From: Crossiella equi
GTDB taxonomy: Bacteria; Actinomycetota; Actinomycetes; Mycobacteriales; Pseudonocardiaceae
Direction of reading: 5' to 3'
Assembly: GCF_017876755.1 (NCBI RefSeq)
Contig: NZ_JAGIOO010000001.1
Span: forward strand, 2,294,001 to 2,358,000
DNA: 64,000 bases
Under the pieces are notes generated by a model. That model saw only the letters and a list, made by a program, of their open reading frames with translations, had not been told where the DNA came from and ran no database searches. Both the position numbers and the translations under genes were made by a program. Positions within the stretch are counted from its first letter, which is position 1; each line of letters starts with the position of its first letter. Of the stretch, positions 57,571 to 64,000 are shown in pieces.

Positions 57571-58653
57571 TGTAGTAACTCATGACGTTGTTGCGGGCGT
57601 GTCGCCTTGAAAGCAGGGAGGACCTTCAGGCGAAGTGGATGTTCTCTACGCAACCACCGCGCACCAGAAGGTCCTCACATGCACCGTAACGCCCGCACCA
57701 CCATCCACGCACGCCAGCTCATCAACACCCGCTACCAGGCCGGGTGGCCACCGGCCCGCATCGCCGAACAACTCGGCATCTCCCGCACCACCGTGCACAA
57801 ATGGATCCACCGCTACCGCACCGAGGGTGAAGCGGGCCTGGCCGACCGCTCCTCCCGCCCCCACACCAGCCCCACCCGCACCCCCGCCGAGCTCGAGACG
57901 GCGGTTCTGGCCGCCCGGACCGAGCACCGCCGGGGCGCGGTGCACCTGGCCGGGCTGCTGGGGCTGGCCGCGGCCACCGTCGGCCGGATCCTGCGCCGAC
58001 ACCACGTGCCCGCACTCGCCCACCTGGACGCCGTCACCGGGCTGCCGGTGCGCCGCCGCCACACCGGGATCCGCTACCAGCGCCCGCACCCCGGTGACCT
58101 GCTGCATGTCGATGTCAAGAAGCTCGGCCGGATCCCTGATGGTGGTGGCTGGCGCGTGCACGGTCGCAGCGAGGCCGTCCGTGGCCGGGGCAATGGCTGG
58201 GACTACCTGCACGTGGCTGTCGATGACCGTTCCCGCCTGGCCTATGTCGAGGCGTTGCCGGATGAGAAGGGTCTGACCTGCGCGGGTTTCCTGCACCGGG
58301 CCGCTTGCTGGTTCCGGGACCAGGGTGTGACCGTGTTGCGGGTGCTGACCGACAACGCCAAGGCCTACCGAGTGGACCGGGACTGGCAGGCGGTCTGCAC
58401 CGCCCTGGGGATCCGGCGGCGCTTCATCAAACCGGGGTGTCCCTGGACCAACGGCAAGGCCGAGCGGTTCAACCGGACGTTGCAGACCGAGTTCGCCTAC
58501 GCGAGGGCCTGGACCTCCAACGACGAGCGGGTGGCGGCACTGCCGGGCTGGGTGGATCGCTACAACACCCAACGCGCCCACTCAGCCCTGGCAGGCCACC
58601 CACCGATCAGTGTCCTGGCCGGGTGAGTCTCAACAACGTCACGAGTCAGTACA
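57571..58653 (+). mobile_element. IS481-family insertion sequence, complete, 1083 bp
   Basis: Terminal inverted repeats TGTAGTAACTCATGACGTTG.. (57571-57593) and the complement of 58631-58653 match at 20 of 23 positions and begin with TGTA. The element carries one transposase gene. Both sides are flanked by the six-base direct repeat CCTAGC (57565-57570 and 58654-58659), the duplicated target. The right copy contains the panD stop codon. Matching ends, an intact transposase and a perfect target duplication indicate a recent insertion. Confidence 0.93.
57679..58626 (+). CDS. IS481-family transposase
   Basis: A 315-residue DDE transposase. The ATG at 57679 has GAAGG seven bases ahead; an upstream in-frame start adds an unlikely 24 residues. 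N-terminal helix-turn-helix: 'GWPPARIAEQLGISRTTVHKWIHRYRTEGEAGLADRSSRP'-like. Catalytic core: 'DLLHVDVKKLGRIP' (first Asp), 'VLRVLTDNAKAYR' (second Asp) and 'PWTNGKAERFNRTLQTEF' (Glu). No frameshift or truncation is seen, so the element is probably active. Confidence 0.95.
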   Translation: MHRNARTTIHARQLINTRYQAGWPPARIAEQLGISRTTVHKWIHRYRTEGEAGLADRSSRPHTSPTRTPAELETAVLAARTEHRRGAVHLAGLLGLAAATVGRILRRHHVPALAHLDAVTGLPVRRRHTGIRYQRPHPGDLLHVDVKKLGRIPDGGGWRVHGRSEAVRGRGNGWDYLHVAVDDRSRLAYVEALPDEKGLTCAGFLHRAACWFRDQGVTVLRVLTDNAKAYRVDRDWQAVCTALGIRRRFIKPGCPWTNGKAERFNRTLQTEFAYARAWTSNDERVAALPGWVDRYNTQRAHSALAGHPPISVLAG

Positions 58654-58654
58654 C

Positions 58655-59083
58655 CTAGCGCGCGGCGCCCACGGCCTCGCGGCCGGAGGTCAGCACCCCG
58701 CTGCCCGGCACCGGCTCGGCCGGGTCCGAGCCCAGCGCCACGATGCGGTTGGCCGAGTCCACGTGCACCACGTGCGGCACGTGCGTGGCGCGCTCCTCCT
58801 CGGTGAACTCCGCGAAGGACATGATGATGACCATGTCCTCGGGGTGCACCAGGTGCGCCGCCGCGCCGTTGATGCCGATCACGCCGCTGCCGCGCTCGCC
58901 GGTGATGGCGTAGGTGGTCAGGCGGGCGCCGTTGGTGATGTCGACGATGTGGACGACCTCGCCCTCGACGATGTCGGCCGCCTCCAAGAGGTCCGCGTCG
59001 ATCGTCACGGAACCGACGTAGTGCAGATCCGCCTGCGTCACGGTGGCGCGGTGGATCTTGCCGTTCATCAGTGTTCGCCGCAC
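58655..59083 (-). CDS. panD: Aspartate 1-decarboxylase PanD
   Basis: A 142-residue pyruvoyl enzyme that makes beta-alanine from aspartate. The GTG at 59083 is chosen over the ATG at 59068: AAGGAGAG lies seven bases ahead, and the start [25 protein letters not shown]-type alignment then places the self-cleavage site exactly at Gly24-Ser25 as in Escherichia coli PanD. Later motifs: '[18 protein letters not shown]' and '[21 protein letters not shown]'. It follows the MbtH gene by 35 bases behind two overlapping iron boxes, so it should be induced by iron lack and can feed the beta-alanine-type adenylation domain A2. Its TAG is within the CCTAGC target duplication of the IS481 element. Confidence 0.95.
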   Translation of the reverse strand: MRRTLMNGKIHRATVTQADLHYVGSVTIDADLLEAADIVEGEVVHIVDITNGARLTTYAITGERGSGVIGINGAAAHLVHPEDMVIIMSFAEFTEEERATHVPHVVHVDSANRIVALGSDPAEPVPGSGVLTSGREAVGAAR

Positions 59084-59118
59084 TGGGCGCTCTCCTTCGG
59101 TTACCGGGTCGACGGTGG

Positions 59119-59334
59119 TCAGCTGGCGGGCTCGCCCATGGCCTCGACGAGGCTCTTGGGGCGCATGTCGGTCCAGGTCCGCTCGATGAAGTCCAGGCAG
59201 GCCTGGCGCGTGTCCTGCCCGAAGGCCACGGTCCAGCCTGCCGGGACGTCCACGAAGACCGGCCACAGCGAGTACTGGCCCTCGTCGTTGACCAGGGCGT
59301 AGAACGTGCCGTTCTCGTCGTCCAGCGGATTCAT
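59119..59334 (-). CDS. MbtH-like NRPS accessory protein
   Basis: A 71-residue MbtH family protein from ATG 59334. The signature is clear: '[23 protein letters not shown]', then '[17 protein letters not shown]', with the three conserved tryptophans. MbtH proteins bind adenylation domains and are needed for their folding or activity. It leads the mbtH-panD unit downstream of tandem iron boxes and lies between the NRPS side of the cluster and the exporter gene, so it most likely serves the NRPS proteins encoded here. Confidence 0.95.
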   Translation of the reverse strand: MNPLDDENGTFYALVNDEGQYSLWPVFVDVPAGWTVAFGQDTRQACLDFIERTWTDMRPKSLVEAMGEPAS

Positions 59335-59383
59335 TGGCTCCCACAACTCCTTGCGACCCGACCGTCCGTGTCCGGTGCCGAGC

Positions 59384-59407
59384 CTAGGTTAGGCAAAGCT
59401 AACTTAT
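59384..59407. promoter_or_regulatory. Two overlapping iron boxes upstream of mbtH-panD
   Basis: CTAGGTTAGGCAAAGCTAA (59384-59402) matches the consensus at 16 of 19 positions; TTAGGCAAAGCTAACTTAT (59389-59407), shifted by five bases, matches at 14 of 19. Together they form a double site ahead of mbtH. The last base falls on the stop codon of the exporter gene. Confidence 0.85.
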
Positions 59408-60672
59408 CAACCTTGTGTGACGCGTTCGCGCTCGTCCGCGCTGGGTCCGGCCAGACTGGCTTTTCGCAGCTCCGGCAACGCGATCGCGATCCCCACCACA
59501 GCCAACACGCACGCGGCGCCACCGGCGGTCAGGGCAACACCCGACCCGGCGATCCTGGACAAACCGCCCAGCACCGCGTTACCCGCCGAGGAGCCCGAGG
59601 TGGCCTGTGCCAGCCACAGGCTGCCGACCCGGCCCAGCAGGCGTTCCGGGGTGTAGTGCTGGAGCAGCGTGCGGCGCAGGATCTCCGAGATCGTGTCGGC
59701 CGCGCCGCCGATCGCCAGGAACACCAGCGCCAGCCACAGCACCGGGCTCAACCCGAAGCACAGCACCGAGAAACCCCACACCAGCACTGAGCCGATGAGC
59801 ACCGCGCCGGAGCGCCGCACCCGGTTGGTCCAGCCGCTGCCCAGCGCCGCCAGGAACGCGCCGACCGCCGGGGCGGTGTAGAGCAGGCCGGTGGCGAACT
59901 CGCCGCCGAACACGCTCACCCCGAGCTCCGGGAACAGCGCGTACGGCATGGCCAGCACCATGGCGGCCACGTCCACCAGCAGCAGGCCCAGGATGACCTT
60001 GTTGCCCCGCACGTAGGCGAAGCCCTCCGCGATCGAGCGCAGCGGGTGGGCGTGCTCGGCGGAGCCGTCCGGGCCGAGCTGGGGCAGGAACGCCAGCAGG
60101 ACCGCGCTGAGCAGGTAGATGGCCGCGTCGATGGTGAAGCAGGCCGCCAGGCCCCAGGTCTCGGCGAGCACCCCGGCCAGCAGCGGCCCGAGCATCGCGC
60201 CCAGCTGCGTGGTGATCGCGGTCAGCGCCCCGGCCGCGGCCAGGTGCTCCGGCCCGACCAGCTCGGGTGTCGCGGCGATCAGCGCGGGCGCGCCCAGGCC
60301 GTTGACCAGACCGGCCAGCACCGCGGTCACGTAGATGACGGTCAGGCTCGGCTCGGGCGAGGCCGAGTTCCAAGCCAGCACCCCCAGCACCGCGACCACC
60401 CCCAGCCGGGTACCCACGATGACCACTCGCTTGCTGACCCGGTCGGCCAGCACCCCACCGGCGAGCAGGCCGAACAGCAGCGCCACCCCCAGCACCAGGC
60501 TCACCAGGCCGACCTGCAGCGAGGAGCGGGTCAGCGCGAAGACCTGGAGGTTGGCCGCGACCACGGTGAGGTTCGTGCCCACCATGGCGATCACCTGCAC
60601 CGCGAACACCAGCCGGAACGGCTTGCTGTGCCGCAGCGGGGCGGTGTCCAGAACGAGTTGTCCGAGTCGCAC
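59407..60672 (-). CDS. MFS siderophore exporter (EntS-like)
   Basis: A 421-residue transporter with about twelve helices. The opening 'PFRLVFAVQVIAMVGTNLTVVAANLQVFALTRSSLQVGLVSL' and the loop 'GVLADRVSKRVVI' match the EntS/DHA3 group that exports catecholate and mixed siderophores. A strong iron box lies 10-28 bases upstream of its GTG/ATG region at 60682-60700, and it is followed by mbtH and panD on the same strand, separated by their own double iron box. Role as the exporter of the siderophore made here is a well-supported inference. Confidence 0.88.
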   Translation of the reverse strand: MRLGQLVLDTAPLRHSKPFRLVFAVQVIAMVGTNLTVVAANLQVFALTRSSLQVGLVSLVLGVALLFGLLAGGVLADRVSKRVVIVGTRLGVVAVLGVLAWNSASPEPSLTVIYVTAVLAGLVNGLGAPALIAATPELVGPEHLAAAGALTAITTQLGAMLGPLLAGVLAETWGLAACFTIDAAIYLLSAVLLAFLPQLGPDGSAEHAHPLRSIAEGFAYVRGNKVILGLLLVDVAAMVLAMPYALFPELGVSVFGGEFATGLLYTAPAVGAFLAALGSGWTNRVRRSGAVLIGSVLVWGFSVLCFGLSPVLWLALVFLAIGGAADTISEILRRTLLQHYTPERLLGRVGSLWLAQATSGSSAGNAVLGGLSRIAGSGVALTAGGAACVLAVVGIAIALPELRKASLAGPSADERERVTQG

Positions 60673-60681
60673 GCCTGGAAC

Positions 60682-60700
60682 TTACCTTAGGCTTACCTAA
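60682..60700. promoter_or_regulatory. Iron box upstream of the siderophore exporter
   Basis: TTACCTTAGGCTTACCTAA matches the iron-box consensus at 16 of 19 positions and lies just before the exporter start. Confidence 0.85.
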
Positions 60701-60961
60701 GCGCCTACCTGCGGGTTTGCCGGTCGTCACGACGGGTCGCCAACGGTTGCGTTCCGTTCGCGCCCCTCGCTCGTTAGTCGGAGTGTCGGCCACCTCGGCC
60801 GGGGTTTTCCGCACCGGGAGGATGAAATGGGAGCGCTTTCCACGCCAAACCCACCGGGTCATGGGATGTAGTTCCTTCGAAGGATGACAAGTTCCGCGAC
60901 CAGCACCATTGTGGACACCCCCTGAATTGCTTCGAGCTCCTTCCCGCCATTGGAGTCGGGC
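60701..60961. other. Intergenic region with a palindrome and a possible leader ORF
   Basis: Between the exporter and the PucR-type regulator. It holds TCCTTCGAAGGA (60873-60884), a perfect 12-bp palindrome that may be an operator of the regulator, and a 14-codon ORF (60827-60871, MGALSTPNPPGHGM) with GGGAGG five bases ahead. Neither is proven. Confidence 0.45.
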
Positions 60962-62206
60962 GTGAACCAGCTGCGCACGGGCGCCGACCCGTGGAATGTC
61001 CTGCCCAGGGACCTGGCCCCGCTCATGCGGGCCGAGCTCCCCGACGTCGCCAGACAGATCCTCGGTGAGATCCAGCGCGGTATCCCCGAGTACTCCCGGC
61101 CCCTCGACGAGGCGTTCGGGCAGATCATCAGCGACGGCATCGAGCACTCGCTCGGCCAGTTCGTCGACCGCGTGGCCGACCCGACCGCGCTGCACCCGCA
61201 GCGCGCCGAGATGTACCGCCGACTGGGCCGGGGAGAGTTCCACGAGGGCCGCAGCCTGGACACCCTCCAGCGTGCCTACCGGCTGGGCGCGCGCATCGCC
61301 TGGCGCCGCCTGTCCGACTTCGGCGCCCGGGTCAACCTGTCCGTGGACACCATGCGCGTGCTCGGCGAGGCGGTCTTCGCCCACATCGACGAGCTGTGCG
61401 GCCTGGCCGTGGAGGGCTACGTCGCCGCCCAGGCCCGTGCCACCGGTGCCCGCGAACGCCGTCGCCGCAGGCTGCTGGAGGTCCTGCTGGCCGACCCGCC
61501 CAACCCGCGGCACGTGGTGATCGAGCTGGCCGCGGCCGCCGAGTGGGAGCTGCCGGACCGGGTGTGCGCGGTGGCCCTGGAGCCCCGCGCGGGCCGCAAC
61601 ACCCGGGTCGAGCCGCGCCTGGACCGCACGATCCTGGTCGACTTCGAGGGCGGCGCGCCCTGCCTGCTCATCCCGGCGGGCAGCGAGCACGAGCACGCCC
61701 TGGACCGGCCGCTGGCCGACTGGCTGGTCGCGGTCGGCCCGACGGTCGAGCTGGCCGAGGCCGCGCAGTCGCTGCGCTGGGCCCGGCACGCGTTGCAGCT
61801 GCTCCGCGACGGCGTGCTGCCCGCCGACTCCGTGCGGCACTGCGCCGACCACCTGTCCACGCTGTGGCTGCTGCACGAGGACTTCCTCCTCGGCGAGCTG
61901 TCCGCGCGCGTGCTGGCGCCGCTGGCCGAGCTGACCCCGCGCCAGCGGGAACGGCTCACCGAGACGCTGCTGGCCTGGCTGGAGACCCGCAGCGGCGCGC
62001 CCGAGGTGGCCGCCCGGCTGGGCATCCACCCGCAGACCGTGCGCTACCGCCTGCACCAGCTGGAGAGCCTGTTCGGCGACACCCTCAACGACCCGGCCGC
62101 CCGCTTCGACCTGGAGCTGGTGCTGCGGGCCGCCCGGCTGCGCCGCGCCGCGCGGCCGGGCGGCCCGGTGCCCGGGGCTCAGCCCGCGAAGGCCCCGGCC
62201 AGGTAG
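60962..62206 (+). CDS. PucR/CdaR-type transcriptional regulator
   Basis: A 414-residue regulator from GTG 60962 (GGAG six bases ahead). An N-terminal helical domain (LAPLMRAELPDVARQILGEIQRGIPEYSRPLDE...) of the RsbR/PucR-associated kind is followed by a weak GGDEF-like middle part and the C-terminal PucR helix-turn-helix: 'LLAWLETRSGAPEVAARLGIHPQTVRYRLHQLESLFGDTLNDPAARFDLELVLRAARL'-type. Such regulators often control neighbouring metabolic genes in response to metabolites. It borders the iron-regulated locus and its end overlaps the convergent FAAL-like gene by 28 bases. No iron box precedes it. Confidence 0.88.
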   Translation: MNQLRTGADPWNVLPRDLAPLMRAELPDVARQILGEIQRGIPEYSRPLDEAFGQIISDGIEHSLGQFVDRVADPTALHPQRAEMYRRLGRGEFHEGRSLDTLQRAYRLGARIAWRRLSDFGARVNLSVDTMRVLGEAVFAHIDELCGLAVEGYVAAQARATGARERRRRRLLEVLLADPPNPRHVVIELAAAAEWELPDRVCAVALEPRAGRNTRVEPRLDRTILVDFEGGAPCLLIPAGSEHEHALDRPLADWLVAVGPTVELAEAAQSLRWARHALQLLRDGVLPADSVRHCADHLSTLWLLHEDFLLGELSARVLAPLAELTPRQRERLTETLLAWLETRSGAPEVAARLGIHPQTVRYRLHQLESLFGDTLNDPAARFDLELVLRAARLRRAARPGGPVPGAQPAKAPAR

Positions 62207-63933
62207 CGCTCGCGGCTGCTCTGCCTGCACACCGCGCCGGTCGGGGTGCGGGGCAGGCGCCCGGTGTCGACCAGCAGCATGGTGTCCAGTCCCAGCGCGT
62301 GCCGGGCGGTCACCGCGCGCCGCACCTGGCTGACGACCTGCGCGGCCGAGCACTCGCGCACGCGTTCGGCCACCAGCACGGTGCGCACGCGGTCGACCTC
62401 GCGCACGGTGAACACGGCGACCTGGTGCGCGCGCAGGGCCGAGTGCGCACCGGCGGCCGTGGCCTCCACGTCCTGCGGCACGTGCTGGCGCTCGCCCACG
62501 GTGAGCACGTCGGCCAGCTTCCCCAGCACGTACAGCTCGCCGTCCTCGACCAGGCCCGCGTCCCCGGTGCGCAGCCAGCCGTGCGCGGGCCCGTCCGCGT
62601 CGGCCAGGCGGTTGCCGAAGGGCCGCTCGCCCGGTTTGCGCCTGCCCCAGAAGCCCGCGCCCAGCGGCCCGGACACCCAGACCTCGCCGACCGAGCCGTC
62701 CGGCAGGGTGCGCCCGTTGGCGGTGCTCACGATGCGCACCCGGTGCCTGCCCGGGGCGCCGCTGGAGAGCAGGGTCAGCGACTCCGGGGTGCCCTCCGGG
62801 CGCGCCACCGCCCGGCCGCGCCGCAGCCAGGCCCGGTCGAAGGCGGTGCGCCGGGGCTCGGCGGTGGTCACCGAGACCAGCGCGGCCGCGCCCACCGGCC
62901 CGTACCCGCAGCGCACCGCCTCCGGCCGCAGCCCGCACTCGGCGAAGGCGGCCTGGAACCGGGCCAGGGTGCCCGCCTGGGCGCTGGCGCCGTCCACGAA
63001 CAGCGAGCGCACATGGTCCAGCCGCAGCAGTGCCTTCTCCTTGGCGCCCACGCGGCTGGCGCAGTAGCCGTAGGCGAAGTCCGGGGCGGCGCTGACCGCG
63101 CCCGGGTTGGCGGTGAGCGCGCGCAGCCAGCGCTCCGGGCGGAGCAGGAAGGCCGCCGGTTCCATCAGCACCGCGCGGGCGCGCACGGCCACCGGCGCGA
63201 TCACACCCAGCAGCAGGCCCTCGGCGTGGTGCAGGGGCAGCCAGCTCACCGAGGGCGACTGGCCGGGCAGGGCGCCGATCGACTCGACCAGGGTGAGCGC
63301 GTTGTCCAGGGCGTTGCGGAAGGTCACCTGCACCGCGAGCGGCTGGCCCGTCCAGCTCGCCGGGTACTGGAGGTAGGCCACGTCGTCGCCGGTGTGCCAG
63401 GCCGGTTCGCACTCCGCGCCGATCGCGTCGGGCAGGGCGTCCACCGCGACCACCTCGGCGCGGCGCGGGCCGTGCGCGTCCAGGAAGGCCTCCACCGCGC
63501 CGAGCTGGTCGCGGGTGGTGAGCAGCAGGCGGGGCGCGCAGTCGGCGAGCAGCTGGGCCAGGCGCTGGGTCTGCCCGGGGTGGCCGGGCGGGTAGGCCGG
63601 GACCGCGATGATCCCGGCGCGCAGCGCGGCCAGGAACGCGACCACGTAGTGCGGACCGTGCGGGGCGAGCACCGCGGCGCGCTGCCCGCGACAGGCCCGC
63701 CGCTGGATCCAGGCCGCGACGGCGGAGACGCGGCGATCCAGCTCGGCCCAGGTCAGCACCTCCCCCTCGGCCACCGGGCGCGGCCCGTGGTGGTCGAGGA
63801 AGGTCAGCGCGGGCTGGTCGCCGAAACCGGCGGCCCAGCGGTTGAGGTTGTCCGGCAGGGACAATCCGCCCTGGTCCAGCCTATGGAAAGACTGTTGTGG
63901 AAATAATGAGGCAGCACGAAATGACCCGATCAC
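62179..63933 (-). CDS. Degenerate fatty-acyl-AMP-ligase-like protein
   Basis: A 584-residue protein of the FAAL/ANL fold, from GTG 63933 with GGAGGAG eight bases ahead. Family landmarks: 'LTWAELDRRVSAVAAWIQ', 'VAFLAALRAGIIAVPAYPPGHPGQTQRL', 'VSWLPLHHAEGLLLGVIAPV' (the FAAL W-L-P-x-x-H-D-M-G-L region), 'AAPDFAYGYCASRV' and 'GWLRTGDAGLVEDGELYVLGKLADVL'. However, the P-loop YTSGSTGxPKG reads YPASWTGQPLA, GYGPTE reads GYGPVGA, and the catalytic lysine of A10 (RTSSGKVQR) is Ala in RTPTGAVCR. Adenylation is probably lost. Its 5' codons are A/T-richer than the rest. A partner carrier protein may lie beyond the window. Confidence 0.82.
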   Translation of the reverse strand: MIGSFRAASLFPQQSFHRLDQGGLSLPDNLNRWAAGFGDQPALTFLDHHGPRPVAEGEVLTWAELDRRVSAVAAWIQRRACRGQRAAVLAPHGPHYVVAFLAALRAGIIAVPAYPPGHPGQTQRLAQLLADCAPRLLLTTRDQLGAVEAFLDAHGPRRAEVVAVDALPDAIGAECEPAWHTGDDVAYLQYPASWTGQPLAVQVTFRNALDNALTLVESIGALPGQSPSVSWLPLHHAEGLLLGVIAPVAVRARAVLMEPAAFLLRPERWLRALTANPGAVSAAPDFAYGYCASRVGAKEKALLRLDHVRSLFVDGASAQAGTLARFQAAFAECGLRPEAVRCGYGPVGAAALVSVTTAEPRRTAFDRAWLRRGRAVARPEGTPESLTLLSSGAPGRHRVRIVSTANGRTLPDGSVGEVWVSGPLGAGFWGRRKPGERPFGNRLADADGPAHGWLRTGDAGLVEDGELYVLGKLADVLTVGERQHVPQDVEATAAGAHSALRAHQVAVFTVREVDRVRTVLVAERVRECSAAQVVSQVRRAVTARHALGLDTMLLVDTGRLPRTPTGAVCRQSSRERYLAGAFAG

Positions 63934-63967
63934 AATTTCATCTCCTCCACTCCCCGGGCCTGGACGC

Positions 63968-63993
63968 TATTTATCGGCAACTCACACTGTCAA
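63968..63993 (-). promoter_or_regulatory. Candidate promoter of the FAAL-like gene
   Basis: On the minus strand TTGACA (63993-63988) is followed after 14 bases by TAAATA (63973-63968), 35 bases before the GTG. The spacing is short for a sigma-70-type promoter, so this is tentative. Confidence 0.35.
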
Positions 63994-64000
63994 TAGCCAC

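Noticed and set aside
57607-57678. Longer transposase start at 57607
   Set aside because: The region is close to the inverted repeat, lacks a ribosome site and gives a non-conserved 24-residue extension.
59066-59068. ATG 59068 as panD start
   Set aside because: It removes five residues so that the cleavage site is Gly19-Ser20; the GTG at 59083 has a better ribosome site and restores Gly24-Ser25.

Overview
This window comes from a high-GC actinomycete. The almost exclusive G/C third codon positions, the many GTG/TTG starts, the IdeR/DmdR-type iron boxes, the mycoredoxin, the DUF6247 pair and the general gene content suggest a Pseudonocardiaceae-type genome. That placement is an inference; no rRNA or tRNA gene was seen to confirm it. 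No CRISPR array was seen.

Layout. 1-3.1 kb: the end of a carotenoid oxygenase gene, a large nested inverted repeat, an orphan MacB/LolD-type ABC ATPase, a diverged Ppx/GppA protein and a DUF998 membrane protein. 3.2-7.4 kb: a divergent pair of secreted polysaccharide hydrolases (GH95-like and GH105). 7.5-12 kb: a broken small gene, a membrane diguanylate cyclase, an unusual 35-bp direct repeat carrying two six-codon mini-ORFs, an MFS transporter, a mycoredoxin and a methyltransferase. 12-18.2 kb: the trehalose-from-glycogen operon glgX-treY-treZ. 18.2-30 kb: small envelope proteins, a four-gene secreted/membrane operon facing a NarL-type two-component system, and several regulators (SpoIIE-type phosphatase, MarR, XRE, STAS).

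28.6-60.7 kb is an iron-regulated siderophore locus. It holds a FecCD-type importer with an unexpected family-5 binding protein, a toxin-antitoxin-like pair, an aryl-AMP ligase, three NRPS proteins, a siderophore-binding lipoprotein, aspartate decarboxylase (panD), an MbtH protein and an EntS-like exporter. Good 19-bp iron boxes lie at five places (about 32.96, 38.91-38.94, 55.69, 59.38-59.41 and 60.68 kb). Reading the adenylation pockets by eye gives salicylate - Ser/Thr (heterocyclised) - Gly - beta-amino acid (beta-alanine code) - N-methyl-hydroxyornithine - hydroxyornithine. This matches a madurastatin-like mixed phenol-oxazoline/bis-hydroxamate siderophore. panD sits behind MbtH under an iron box and would supply the beta-alanine. 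No salicylate synthase or ornithine N-hydroxylase is visible, so both must be elsewhere.

The most unusual part is the junction between the two large NRPS proteins. Three consecutive condensation-superfamily domains there (an epimerase-like domain ending one protein, another starting the next, and the following C domain) have each lost the catalytic second histidine of HHxxxDG while keeping the aspartate. An intact IS481-family element has inserted exactly at the panD stop codon, duplicating CCTAGC, and separates panD from a hairpin that looks like its old terminator. The window ends with a PucR-type regulator and a fatty-acyl-AMP-ligase-like protein that has lost its P-loop and its catalytic lysine.
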